NCBI GenBank assembly: GCA_964252015.1
Contig: CAXULW010000007.1
Span: 101,429 to 165,428 of the forward strand
Source: CAXSBR01 sp964252015
GTDB taxonomy: Bacteria; Actinomycetota; Actinomycetes; Mycobacteriales; Jatrophihabitantaceae
Length of the DNA: 64,000 nucleotides
Direction: 5' to 3'
In this document: piece after piece, positions 50,946 to 59,930 of the stretch
Layout: every line of letters starts with the position of its first letter
How positions within the stretch are numbered: the first letter of the stretch is position 1
Made by a program: the position numbers and the translations under genes
Notes under the pieces: model-generated
The model's input: the letters and a program-made list of their open reading frames with translations, nothing else
What the model was told of the DNA's origin: nothing
Database searches by the model: none

Positions 50946-51602
50946 TCAGCCCACGGCCTCCTCGCGGTCCAAAGCCCGGGCCAGGGCGTCGAACCCGGCG
51001 GCGATCCCGTCGGCGTCGGCACTGGATCGCCAGTCGACCAGGAAGCCCCGCAGCGTCGCCAGGATCATCTCGGCTACTTCTACCTTCCGTCGCTCGGGCC
51101 ACGTCGGCGGACAGATCGACAACAACGCGGGCAGGTACTGGTGCGACGCCTCGCGGCCGAGCTCGCGGTAGCGGGTCGGGTCGTACATGGCCAGCCCCAT
51201 GGCCTGGTCCAGCACGTCCGCCTCCGCGCTGATCAGTGCCGGCCACAGCGCGCGCACCCGGCCGGAGAGCGTGTCGCCGGTCGGTTCTTCGGCGGCGGCC
51301 AGCAGCCCGCGTTCGATCCGCCGGGCCCGCAGCCGGGTCACCGCCTGCACCAGCAGGTCGTCCGCCCCGTCGAAGTGGTACAGCAGCACCTTGTGGGTGG
51401 TGCCGGCCGCGCGGGCCGCACTGCGCAGCGAGAAGTCCACCAGCCCGTTGACGGCCAGGTCGTCGGTCACCCGCTCCAGCAGGTCCTGGCGCCGGGCCTC
51501 GCCCCGGGCCGACCCGGCGGAGCGCCGGTAGGCCGCGTGGCCGTCATCGGAAACCTCGTCCGCGCCGGCAGCAACCGGGTCGGACGACGTCACTCGGGTC
51601 AC
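50946..51602 (-). CDS. TetR family transcriptional regulator
   Basis: The 218-residue regulator has an N-terminal HTH (DLLERVTDDLAVNGLVDFSLRSAARAAGTTHKVLLYHFDGADDLLVQAV), where the recognition helix region AGTTHKVLLYHF fits TetR proteins. The C-terminal ligand domain is unassigned. The first 35 residues are disordered. It is 67 bases upstream of the hydrolase on the same strand, with a palindromic operator between them; the hydrolase is the likely target. It follows the antiporter gene by 33 bases. Confidence 0.92.
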   Translation of the reverse strand: MTRVTSSDPVAAGADEVSDDGHAAYRRSAGSARGEARRQDLLERVTDDLAVNGLVDFSLRSAARAAGTTHKVLLYHFDGADDLLVQAVTRLRARRIERGLLAAAEEPTGDTLSGRVRALWPALISAEADVLDQAMGLAMYDPTRYRELGREASHQYLPALLSICPPTWPERRKVEVAEMILATLRGFLVDWRSSADADGIAAGFDALARALDREEAVG

Positions 51603-51635
51603 GCCAAAACGCTACCGGCCCAGGATCGCGGCGGC

Positions 51636-52796
51636 TCAAGACCGCGCGTCCGGGTCGGGTTCCGGCGCGGGAACGGCCTGCCCGGCCAGGTGCGCGGAGG
51701 CAGTCGCCGCGATCCCGATGGTGATCAGGGCGGCCAGGAGGAGCGCCGCGGGTTGGCCCGGTTTAAGCAGGTGCAACTGGGTGCCCAACGTCGCCGCGGC
51801 CACGGGTACGCCGAGTTGGGCCGCGGCCAGGGCGCCGATGGCCGTGGGTTGCCCCAGCGAGCGGATGGCGCAGTGGGCCAGCACCGCGCCCGACCCGAGG
51901 GCGAGGCCGACGCCGATGTAGGCGGGGTGGCGGGCCAGGTCGCGCAGGTCCAGCGACGCCCCCAGCCACACGAAGAACAGCGGGCCGAGGAATCCCTCGG
52001 TGATGGCGAACAGCTGGCGCGACAGCCGGCGCGGTTCCCCGACCGCGGCCACCGCGATGCCGAACGTGAAGCCGGCCAGCATGATCGAGACGTGCGTGCG
52101 CGTGGCCAGCGCGGCCAGCGCGAAAAGGATCGCCAGCTGGATCCGCATCTCCAGTGCGAACCCACGCCGGGCGGACAGCCGGTGCGCGCGACGGCGCACG
52201 CCGATGCGTTCGAGGTGGCGCAGGACGACGAACACGATTCCGGCACACCCGACCACGGCGATCGCACCGAGCCCGGCCCGCAGCGCATGCGCCGGGTCGA
52301 TGGCCAACGGCAGCGCGACAATGCACGCGGTGTCGGCCATGGCCACCTGCGGCAGCATCTGGATCACGTCCGGCCCGGTCAGGGCAAGGGAGTCCACAAT
52401 CGGCAGGACGATCGCCGCCGAGGACGACGCCATCAGCACGGCGTAGAGCGCGACATGTCCGGTACGAAAGACCGCGGCCACCACGACGGCCAGCGTGATC
52501 GCCGCGATTCCGACGGCGGCGGCTCGGGCCAACCCGACGCCGATGCCCTTGCGCAGCAGGGGATCACGGACCGGCACGTGCGATCCGGCCACGAACATCA
52601 CCAGCGCGAAACCGACGTCGGCCAGGAAGGTGAACGTGGGATCGCCAGGGTGCAGGACCCGCACCCCCGTGGTGCCCAGCGCGATCCCGGCGACGAGCTC
52701 GCCCAGCATGACCGGCAGGTGCCAACGTTCGGGCAGCGCCAGCACGACCCCGAACACCCCGGCCAGGGCCACCAGCGCGAGCGCGGTGAACGTCAC
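51636..52796 (-). CDS. CPA2-type cation/proton antiporter
   Basis: The 386-residue membrane protein resembles monovalent cation:proton antiporter-2 members. It has about eleven to twelve spans, with PVMLGELVAGIALGTTGVRVL near the N-terminus, DVGFALVMFVAGSHV, ASSSAAIVLPIVDSL and FLGPLFFVWLGASLDL. A C-terminal RCK/TrkA regulatory domain is absent. The ion is unknown. It is divergent from the secreted amidase gene by 98 bases and lies ahead of the TetR gene on the same strand. Confidence 0.87.
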   Translation of the reverse strand: MTFTALALVALAGVFGVVLALPERWHLPVMLGELVAGIALGTTGVRVLHPGDPTFTFLADVGFALVMFVAGSHVPVRDPLLRKGIGVGLARAAAVGIAAITLAVVVAAVFRTGHVALYAVLMASSSAAIVLPIVDSLALTGPDVIQMLPQVAMADTACIVALPLAIDPAHALRAGLGAIAVVGCAGIVFVVLRHLERIGVRRRAHRLSARRGFALEMRIQLAILFALAALATRTHVSIMLAGFTFGIAVAAVGEPRRLSRQLFAITEGFLGPLFFVWLGASLDLRDLARHPAYIGVGLALGSGAVLAHCAIRSLGQPTAIGALAAAQLGVPVAAATLGTQLHLLKPGQPAALLLAALITIGIAATASAHLAGQAVPAPEPDPDARS

Positions 52797-52894
52797 CGGC
52801 TCACCGTTTCACGTCAGGCGGCGCGTGCGGTTGCCGGCCCACCACGCCGGGCGTCCTGCCCGCCCACGCAGGTCATCGTGGCTAACGTGGCCAG

Positions 52895-53911
52895 GTGACT
52901 CACGCCGGGCGATCCGCATCCACGCTTGGGCGCCGTTGCCCGGTGGGGGTGGCGATCGCCCTGGTCACGGTCATGACCGCCGCATGCGGCACCTCGCGAC
53001 CAACGAACGGACCCAGCCCGACCAGCGCTTCGCTGCCCGGGTCGATTTTGACCACGTCCAGCGCGACGGTGACGACGACGGTGACGACGACGCTGGCGAC
53101 GACGCTGGCGACGAAGGTGGCGGCCGCCAGCCGGCCATCGCCACCGCAGCTGTCCCGGTCCGCTTCCAGCCCACACTCCCGGTCCGGTACGTCCGCGCCG
53201 AGACCCGGCCCTTCCATATCCCGCCCGGCGTGGTCGTCGGCGCACCCGGTGATCGTCCTCGACCCCGGGCACAGCCCCACGATTCACGCCATCGATCCCG
53301 CCACGGGCCTCAACGTTTCCGACTACGCGAACGAGCCCGAGATGCACGACGTCTTCGCGGTGGCCGAGCTGGTCCGGGCCCGGCTCGAGGCGGACGGCTA
53401 CCGGGTGGTCATGACGAAATCCAGCGCCACGTCGAAGGTCTCACTGGGCCAGCGCGCGGCCATAGCCAACAACGCCCACGCCGCGCTCGCGTTGAGCATC
53501 CACGACCAGGCGGGCGCCAACGGCGGGATCGGCTTCGATTCCGGCAACAACACCGTCTACTACCAGTCGACCGGCACCTACCGAGCCACGCCCACCGGGC
53601 ATCGGGTGGTGTTCACCAACAGCCACGAGGCCGCCCTCAGCCGCACCTACGGCCAGATCTTCGCCACCGAGCGGGCCCGCGAGGAGGGCCACCACATCGT
53701 GCTCCAGGGCAACGTCGGCTACGACCTCGGCTCACGCGGTCTGGCCCCGGGCAACATCTGGATGGTCCAGCTGCTCTCGCACGTGCCCTGGATCTACAAC
53801 GAGTCCGGCGGCAACAGTGCCGGCATGGCCGGACTGAACGCCCACGACGAGCAGCTCTACGCTGACGGCCTGGTCGCCAGCGTTGAACACTGCGTTCCCC
53901 TTTCGACATAG
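52895..53911 (+). CDS. secreted N-acetylmuramoyl-L-alanine amidase, Amidase_3 type lipoprotein
   Basis: The 338-residue enzyme should cleave the amide between muramic acid and L-alanine in peptidoglycan. A signal peptide with lipobox TAAC is followed by a Ser/Thr-rich linker (about residues 35-118), then the Amidase_3 domain. Zinc ligands appear in VIVLDPGHSP (His), NEPEMHDVF (Glu) and LALSIHDQAG (His). An insertion GIGFDSGNNTVYYQSTGTY is present. The C-terminus has WIYNESGGNSAGMAGLN, where a catalytic Glu is expected. The start is GTG 52895. The protein probably acts in cell-wall remodelling. Confidence 0.9.
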   Translation: MTHAGRSASTLGRRCPVGVAIALVTVMTAACGTSRPTNGPSPTSASLPGSILTTSSATVTTTVTTTLATTLATKVAAASRPSPPQLSRSASSPHSRSGTSAPRPGPSISRPAWSSAHPVIVLDPGHSPTIHAIDPATGLNVSDYANEPEMHDVFAVAELVRARLEADGYRVVMTKSSATSKVSLGQRAAIANNAHAALALSIHDQAGANGGIGFDSGNNTVYYQSTGTYRATPTGHRVVFTNSHEAALSRTYGQIFATERAREEGHHIVLQGNVGYDLGSRGLAPGNIWMVQLLSHVPWIYNESGGNSAGMAGLNAHDEQLYADGLVASVEHCVPLST

Positions 53912-53963
53912 GGGATCGCACCGTCAGCTGAAGGCGCCAGCGAGCTAACGCGTTGGGACGGGG

Positions 53964-55175
53964 TCACCCGAACGGTGTTGCTGCGCGCACGGTGGCCGCC
54001 GCAGCGGTGTGGGACAGGCGGGTGAGTCCGCCCGGTGCGAACAGGTGGCCGCGCATGAGGGCGATGGCGCCGATCACGCCCGCCCGCTCGCCCAGTTGGC
54101 TGCTCTCGATCGTCAGCGAACGGGTGGCCAGCGACGTGGCCCGCTGGTAGACCACCGCCCGGATGCCGGCCAGTAGATCGTCGTGCAACGGCGCCAGTGG
54201 CCCGCCGACGACGATGGTGGCCGGGTTGAAACAATTCACCAGCGTGGCCACGAGCGATCCGATTCGGGCCGACGCCTTGCGCAACGCCTGGTTGGCCAGG
54301 GCGTTGCCCGACTGGGCCAGGGCGACCACGTCAGCGCTGTTGCGAGCCGGAAAGCCCAGTGCGGTCAGTTGGCGAGCCATGGCCGTGCCCGAAGCAACGG
54401 CCTCGATGCAGCCGGTATTGCCGCACTGGCACACCGTGTCATCGGCGTCGGGAAGTTGGATGTGGCCGATGTCGCCGGCGGTCCCATCGGCACCGCGGTG
54501 GATCCGGCCGTCGTCGACAATCCCGCAGCCGATACCCGAGCCGACCCGGATGAACAGTAACTGCTCGGCCGCCGAGCCGCGGGCGCCGTGCTCGCCCAGC
54601 GCCATCAGGTTCACGTCGTTGTCCACCAGCACCGGCGCGGTGAAGATGTCCTCGAAGTAGGCGGGTATCCGCACGCCGTCCCACCCGGGCATGATTGGCG
54701 GACGGATCACGGTGCCGGTCCGGAACTGCACCGGCCCCGGCACGCCGATGCCCACCCCGCGGATGTCGCCCGGAACCCGTCCGGCCGTCTTCAGTAGGTC
54801 GAGCATCACGTCGAGCACCGTGGGCATGACCACGCCCGGGCCGGCATCGATTTGCAAATCTTCGGAACGCTCGGCGACCTCGGCTCCGGCCAGATCGGCC
54901 AGTGCCACCCGCAGGTGGGTCGCGCCGATGTCCGCGGCCAGGATGAGTCCGGCTCGCGGGTTCAGGCGCAGGCCGACCGGTGGCCGGCCCCCGGACGACG
55001 GGCCGGACTGGTCCTCGACCAGGAGCCCGTCGCCGATGAGGACGCCGACCCGGTGCGACACCGTCGAGCGGGCCAAGCCGGTCAGTCGGGCTATGTCGGT
55101 GCGCGAGCGCGCGCGACCAGCAGCGACCAGGCCGACGATCTCGCTCAGCGACCCGCTCGCGTCCATCCCGGTCAT
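53964..55175 (-). CDS. ROK family transcriptional repressor
   Basis: The 403-residue NagC/XylR-type regulator has an N-terminal winged helix (SRTDIARLTGLARSTVSHRVGVLIGDGLL) and a sugar-kinase-like ROK domain. The latter shows AADIGATHLRVALADL and GIGVPGPV, GSGIGCGIVDDGRIHRGADGTAGDIGHIQL, and the zinc motif CQCGNTGCIEA. The sugar ligand is unknown. It starts at ATG 55175, with GGAGG seven bases upstream. It is divergent from the Gfo/Idh gene, the first gene of a carbohydrate locus it very likely controls. Confidence 0.94.
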   Translation of the reverse strand: MTGMDASGSLSEIVGLVAAGRARSRTDIARLTGLARSTVSHRVGVLIGDGLLVEDQSGPSSGGRPPVGLRLNPRAGLILAADIGATHLRVALADLAGAEVAERSEDLQIDAGPGVVMPTVLDVMLDLLKTAGRVPGDIRGVGIGVPGPVQFRTGTVIRPPIMPGWDGVRIPAYFEDIFTAPVLVDNDVNLMALGEHGARGSAAEQLLFIRVGSGIGCGIVDDGRIHRGADGTAGDIGHIQLPDADDTVCQCGNTGCIEAVASGTAMARQLTALGFPARNSADVVALAQSGNALANQALRKASARIGSLVATLVNCFNPATIVVGGPLAPLHDDLLAGIRAVVYQRATSLATRSLTIESSQLGERAGVIGAIALMRGHLFAPGGLTRLSHTAAAATVRAATPFG

Positions 55176-55483
55176 CTGCTGGCCTCCGGCGTGAGGATCG
55201 CCGACGAGCGCTCGCGCGAGGAGAGATGAGCGGCGAGCGTCAGCGAGCGAGGAACTGCGGGGCCACCGCGGAAGCGCAGCTCTTTCCATGCGCTTTCGTG
55301 GGGTGCAGGTCCGGAGTGACGGCGGCCGGCGGAGGGCAACGTCATGGGCTCACTTTAAACATTCAAGAAACAAAGTCCAGCCTCTTGTTTCGCAAAGATG
55401 CCGGACTTAGTGTCCGTCCCGTGGACTGAGTGGCAGATCAACAACAAACGGTCTGCGCTGCCACTGGCTCAAACGGGGGTGGC
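55176..55483. promoter_or_regulatory. divergent control region of the ROK locus
   Basis: This 308-base space holds a short AT-rich region with nested inverted repeats. GAAACAA (55367-55373) faces TTGTTTC (55385-55391), and AAGTCC (55373-55378) faces GGACTT further downstream (about 55403-55408). These are the best candidates for a ROK operator and for the promoter of the downstream operon. The rest, towards the ROK gene, has no gene. Confidence 0.55.
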
Positions 55484-56614
55484 ATGGGGAGCGCGCTGCG
55501 GGTCGGTCTCGTCGGCACCGGCTTCATCGGTGGGGTGCACGCGCGCTCGATCGCCGCCGCCGGAGCCGACCTCGTAGCGGTGGCCGCGTCCACGCCGGCG
55601 CGAGCTGAAGATGCGGCCCGCCGCCTGGGCGCCGGCCGGGCCTTCGACAAGGGTCTGGACCTGGTGGCTGCCGACGGCATTGATGTCGTCCACATCGCCA
55701 CTCCCAACGATCTGCATGCCGAGCTCACGCTGGCTGCGCTCGAGGCCGGCAAGCATGTCGTCTGCGAGAAGCCGCTGGCCACGGCGGTCGCCGACGCGTC
55801 GCGCATGTGCGTGCTGGCCCAAGCCCGCGGGCTCCTCGGCGCCGTGCCGTTCGTAAACCGCTTCCATCCGATGGCTCGCGAGGCGCGCACTCGGGTCGCC
55901 AGCGGTTCCTACGGGGCTGTGCACACGGTGCACGGCTCGTACCTGCAGGACTGGTTGCTCGACCCGGACGCCACCAACTGGCGCGTCGACGCGGTCCGCG
56001 GCGGGCCGTCGCGCGCCTTTGCCGATATCGGCTCCCACTGGGTCGACTTGGCCGAGTGGATCACCGGCGACCGCATCGTCGAGCTGGTGGCCACCACCTC
56101 GATCAACGTCGCTGACCGGCCCACCGGTGAGCGGGAGACGTTCTCGGCCGCGCCGGTGGTGCCCGAGGCCACCCGCGCGCCGGCCACGACCGAGGACACC
56201 GCCTGCGTGCTCTTTCGGACCAGCGGCGGCGCCAGCGGCACGCTGACCGTCAGCCAGGTCGCGGCCGGGCGCAAGAACCGGCTCTGGATCGAGGTGGACG
56301 CCCAACACAACAGCGTCACGTTCGACCAGGAGGACGCCGAACACCTGCGCATCGGCGACGGCGCCGCCACCCGGACGCTGGCCCGTGATCCCAACCAGCT
56401 TTCCGCCGCCGCGCGGCCGTACGCCGTGCTGCCCGCCGGGCACCCGCAGGGTTTCCAAGATTGCTTCGACGCGTTCGTCCGCGACATGTACCGCAGCATC
56501 GACGACGGCGTGTCCGTGGACGGGTTGCCGACCTTCGCCGACGGGCTTCGTTCCGCCCAGATCGTCGAGGCCGTCCTGGCCTCGGCCCGGACACGCTCGT
56601 GGATCGAGGTCTGA
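55484..56614 (+). CDS. Gfo/Idh/MocA family oxidoreductase
   Basis: This 376-residue NAD(P)-dependent sugar or polyol dehydrogenase starts with the Rossmann motif VGLVGTGFIGGVHARS and has the family's EKPLATAV (catalytic Lys). FHPMAREARTRVASGSYGAVHTVHGSYLQDW and DIGSHWVDLAEWITG line the substrate pocket. The substrate is unknown; relatives oxidise sugars at C1 or C3, or inositols. I start at ATG 55484; GTG 55430 would add 18 residues with no family match. It begins a seven- or eight-gene plus-strand unit and ends one base before the next gene. Confidence 0.9.
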   Translation: MGSALRVGLVGTGFIGGVHARSIAAAGADLVAVAASTPARAEDAARRLGAGRAFDKGLDLVAADGIDVVHIATPNDLHAELTLAALEAGKHVVCEKPLATAVADASRMCVLAQARGLLGAVPFVNRFHPMAREARTRVASGSYGAVHTVHGSYLQDWLLDPDATNWRVDAVRGGPSRAFADIGSHWVDLAEWITGDRIVELVATTSINVADRPTGERETFSAAPVVPEATRAPATTEDTACVLFRTSGGASGTLTVSQVAAGRKNRLWIEVDAQHNSVTFDQEDAEHLRIGDGAATRTLARDPNQLSAAARPYAVLPAGHPQGFQDCFDAFVRDMYRSIDDGVSVDGLPTFADGLRSAQIVEAVLASARTRSWIEV

Positions 56615-56615
56615 C

Positions 56616-57536
56616 GTGCAACTCGGTTTCTTCACCGCGTGCATGCCCCGCGCGCCGCTCGAGCAGGTGGCGCACTGGGCCGCGGGCCACGGCTTCGCCG
56701 CGCTCGAGCTCGCGGTGTGGCCCTCGGTCGGGGGCCGCGACTTCGAGGCCAGCCATCTCGACGTGGGCCACTTCGATCAGTCCGACGCCGACGCCGCCAA
56801 CGAACTGATGCAGCGGTACGGGCTGGCCATCAGCGCGCTGGGATACTACGAGAACAACTTGCATCCCGATCCCGAGGTGCGGGCCGGCGTGGCCGAGCAC
56901 GTCCGCCGTTGCATCGACGCCGCGCAGCTGCTCGGCGTGGCCAACGTGGGCACGTTCATCGGGCGGGATTGGACGCGCCCGGTGCAGGAGAACCTGCGCG
57001 AGGCCGAGAAGGTCATGCCGGGGCTGGTCGACTACGCCGGTGAGCGTGGCGTGACGTTGATGGTCGAGAACTGCCCGATGGAGGGCTGGAGCCCGGACGG
57101 TTACCCGGCCAACCTGGCCTACAGCCCGGAGCTGTGGGCGTGGATGTTCGACCTCGGCCTGAAGCTGAACTACGACCCCAGTCACCTGGTGTGGCTGGGT
57201 ATCGATCCCGTCACCGCGCTCAAACCGGTGGTGGACCAGGTCGTCCACGTCCAGGCCAAGGACGTGGAGCTCGACGAAGCGGCCCGCAACCAGGTCGGCG
57301 TCTTCGGCAAGACCGTGCACCGCAAGGACGGCTGGGACGTGGGTTGGTGGCGCTACCGCGTGCCGGGGCTCGGCACGGTCGACTGGCGGCGCGTCATCGA
57401 CACCCTTTACGAACGCGGCTACGACGGCACGATCTCCGTCGAGCACGAGGATCCCGTTTGGGGCGGTACGCCCGAGCGGATCCACCACGGCCTGCAGATC
57501 GCCGAACGGACCCTCGCGCCGTTGCTCATCGCCTGA
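56616..57536 (+). CDS. sugar phosphate isomerase/epimerase-like TIM barrel protein (first)
   Basis: The 306-residue product belongs to the xylose-isomerase-like (AP endonuclease 2) TIM-barrel superfamily. Metal-binding residues are visible as Glu in LMVENCPMEGW, Asp in KLNYDPSHLVW, His in VHVQAKDVEL, and Glu in ISVEHEDPVWG. Members isomerise or epimerise sugars or cleave keto-sugars. The gene follows the Gfo/Idh gene directly, so the pair may act in sequence on the same sugar. It starts at GTG 56616. Confidence 0.9.
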   Translation: MQLGFFTACMPRAPLEQVAHWAAGHGFAALELAVWPSVGGRDFEASHLDVGHFDQSDADAANELMQRYGLAISALGYYENNLHPDPEVRAGVAEHVRRCIDAAQLLGVANVGTFIGRDWTRPVQENLREAEKVMPGLVDYAGERGVTLMVENCPMEGWSPDGYPANLAYSPELWAWMFDLGLKLNYDPSHLVWLGIDPVTALKPVVDQVVHVQAKDVELDEAARNQVGVFGKTVHRKDGWDVGWWRYRVPGLGTVDWRRVIDTLYERGYDGTISVEHEDPVWGGTPERIHHGLQIAERTLAPLLIA

Positions 57537-57600
57537 CCGCGCCGCGGTTCAGACGCTCCATCGCACGACCCCGCACTACGACGAAGGACAGGGAGTACCG

Positions 57601-58962
57601 ATGTTCGCAACGCACAGATCGCGCGCCGCCGCCATCGCGCTGGCCGCTGCCGCCGGGATGTTGCTTACCGCATGTGGTGGCGGCAGCGGCGGAACCAAGG
57701 AGTCCAGTTCCGCCGCCGACACCTCGGCCCCGGCCAAGACGGCCACGATCAGCGGCACGGTCACGATGGCCGAGCCGGGTGACAACCCGGGCGACCTGGC
57801 CCTGCGCAAGAAGTTGGCCGCCGACTTCATGAAGCTGCATCCCGGCGTGACGATCAAGTTCACCATCGTCCCCGGCACCAGCTACGACCAGAAGATCCAA
57901 ACCATGATCGCCGGCGGCAAGGCGCCGGACATCTTCGGCTCGGGCGACGTCCAGATCCCGAACATCGTGGCCAAGAAGTTCGCGCTGAACCTCACGCCGT
58001 TGGTCAAGCGTGACAAGTACGACCTGTCTCAGTTCTACCCGGCGATCGTGCAGAACCTGACCTACAACGGTCAGCTGGTCGGGCTCACCGACAACTACGA
58101 CACCGAGGTCATGTACTACAACACCACGCTGTTCAAGAAGGCCGGCCTGGCCGAGCCGACGAGCACGTGGACCTGGGCCGACTTCGTGAACGCAGCAACG
58201 AAGCTGACCTCGGGCTCCGGTGCGAACAAGACCTACGGCGCCCTTTACGACAGCTGGTTCGCCCCGGTGTACGACCAGATCTGGTCCAACGGCGGCGACC
58301 CGTTCCTGTCCAACGGCACCAAGTGCGGCTACGACAGCCCGGCCGCGGTACAGGCGTTCACCCAGATCCAGAACCTGTACAAGACGGGTGTGGCGCCGCT
58401 GCCCAGCGCGTTCAGCGAGAACGGCTCTGAGCAGGCCTTCCTGAAGGGCAACATCGGCATGATGATCGGCAACGGTCGTTGGTCGGCCTACACGTTCAAG
58501 GACGTCACGAAGTTCGGCTGGAAGATCGCGCCGCTGCCGCTGGGTTCAGCGGGTCGAGCCAACTTCTTCCACATCGGAATGTTCGCGATCGCCGCGAAGA
58601 GCAAAAACCCCAACGCGGCGTGGGAGTTTCTGAAGTACATGGTCAGCAACGAAGGCATCACGGCCGGCTTGGCGGAAATGCAGGGCATCCCGTCGCGGCC
58701 GGCCATTGCGGAGAGCGCCGCGTTCAAAAACACCGCGTTCAACAACCTGCACAACACGGTGACACCCTTCGTGGAGTCGCTCAAGACGGTCCACCGGGCT
58801 CCGTTGCTGACCAACTTCAACCAGGTCAACGACACCGTCACGGCCAAGGTGAGCCCGATCTGGACACTGAAGGCCACCCCGGCCCAGCAATTGCCCAAGA
58901 TCTGTGCGGCGATCAGCCCGCTGTTGAAGTCCGGTGGCGCGGGTTCGGTCGGCGGCGGCTGA
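57601..58962 (+). CDS. carbohydrate-binding lipoprotein of ABC importer
   Basis: The 453-residue lipoprotein has a signal peptide (AAAIALAAAAGML) with lipobox LTAC, and a CUT1-type binding domain: KIQTMIAGGKAPDIFGSGD, VMYYNTTLFKKAGLAEPTSTWTWADFVNAA and WEFLKYMVSNEG. It should deliver a sugar to the two permeases that follow. Start ATG 57601 has GGGAG five bases upstream. Its stop and the next start share one base (TGATG). The ligand is unknown and need not be galactoside. Confidence 0.94.
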   Translation: MFATHRSRAAAIALAAAAGMLLTACGGGSGGTKESSSAADTSAPAKTATISGTVTMAEPGDNPGDLALRKKLAADFMKLHPGVTIKFTIVPGTSYDQKIQTMIAGGKAPDIFGSGDVQIPNIVAKKFALNLTPLVKRDKYDLSQFYPAIVQNLTYNGQLVGLTDNYDTEVMYYNTTLFKKAGLAEPTSTWTWADFVNAATKLTSGSGANKTYGALYDSWFAPVYDQIWSNGGDPFLSNGTKCGYDSPAAVQAFTQIQNLYKTGVAPLPSAFSENGSEQAFLKGNIGMMIGNGRWSAYTFKDVTKFGWKIAPLPLGSAGRANFFHIGMFAIAAKSKNPNAAWEFLKYMVSNEGITAGLAEMQGIPSRPAIAESAAFKNTAFNNLHNTVTPFVESLKTVHRAPLLTNFNQVNDTVTAKVSPIWTLKATPAQQLPKICAAISPLLKSGGAGSVGGG

Positions 58963-59930
58963 TGACAGCCGTTCTCGCCGGTGGGCGGGAGGTCCGGCCG
59001 AAGGGCCGGCCCTTCCGCCGCGCCAAGAAGCGTAAGGGCGTTCGGGCCGGTGGTCGCCGGGAAGCACTTACCGGTTACCTGTTCATCGGTCCGAGCCTGA
59101 TCCACTTCCTGGTGTTCACCGCCTACCTGTTGGCGGTGTCACTGGTGATCTCGACGTGGGTGTGGGACGTGCTCACCCCGCACCACTATCGCGGCCTTTA
59201 CAACTACAAGACCCTGCTGTTCCACGACCCGGTGTTCCGGATCGCCTTCCGAAACACGTTGCTATACGCCGTGTTCACGATCCCGACCGGCATGGCCATC
59301 GGCTTGCTGTTCGCCTTGGCGGTCAACCAGAAGCTGAACGGCATCGCGTTCTTCCGGGCCGCCTACTTCCTGCCGGTGGTCGTGCCCACGGTGGCCGTGG
59401 CCATCGTGTTCCGTTGGTTATACAACCCGGGCGCTGGGCTGATCAACGAATTCCTCGGCCTGTTCGGCATCCCGCACCACGACTGGCTCAACGGCTCGAG
59501 TACCGCCTTGCCCGCGGTTGCGGCCATGGCCGTCTGGCAGAACCTGGGCTGGAACATGACGTTCTACCTCGTTGGTCTGCAGGCCATTCCGCGCCAGCTC
59601 TACGAGGTAGCCGAGCTCGACGGGGCCGGCAAGTGGCGACGGTTCTGGTCGGTCACCTGGCCGCTGCTCACCCCGATCACGTTCTTCATCCTCGTCACCT
59701 CGACGATCGACAACCTGCAGGGCGCGTTCGACCAGGTGTACCTGATGACCCAGGGCGGGCCCGGTTACGCGACCTATACCAACTCGTTCTACCTGTACAA
59801 GCAGGCCTTCCAGTACTTCCATTACGGCTACGCCGCCGCGTACGGCTGGGTCATCTTCATCACGATCGCCATAGCCACCTTCCTTCAGTTCAAGTTCCTG
59901 GCGAAACGGATCAACTATGACTTCGGCTGA
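58962..59930 (+). CDS. carbohydrate ABC transporter permease, MalF type
   Basis: The 322-residue permease has a strongly basic N-terminus (about 35 residues, RRAKKRKGVRAGGRR), six spans and an EAA-like loop YEVAELDGAGKWRRFWSVTWPLL. The stretch QVYLMTQGGPGYAT is the usual MalF-type sequence before the last spans. It overlaps the next permease by 14 bases and the binding-protein stop by one. Confidence 0.94.
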   Translation: MTAVLAGGREVRPKGRPFRRAKKRKGVRAGGRREALTGYLFIGPSLIHFLVFTAYLLAVSLVISTWVWDVLTPHHYRGLYNYKTLLFHDPVFRIAFRNTLLYAVFTIPTGMAIGLLFALAVNQKLNGIAFFRAAYFLPVVVPTVAVAIVFRWLYNPGAGLINEFLGLFGIPHHDWLNGSSTALPAVAAMAVWQNLGWNMTFYLVGLQAIPRQLYEVAELDGAGKWRRFWSVTWPLLTPITFFILVTSTIDNLQGAFDQVYLMTQGGPGYATYTNSFYLYKQAFQYFHYGYAAAYGWVIFITIAIATFLQFKFLAKRINYDFG

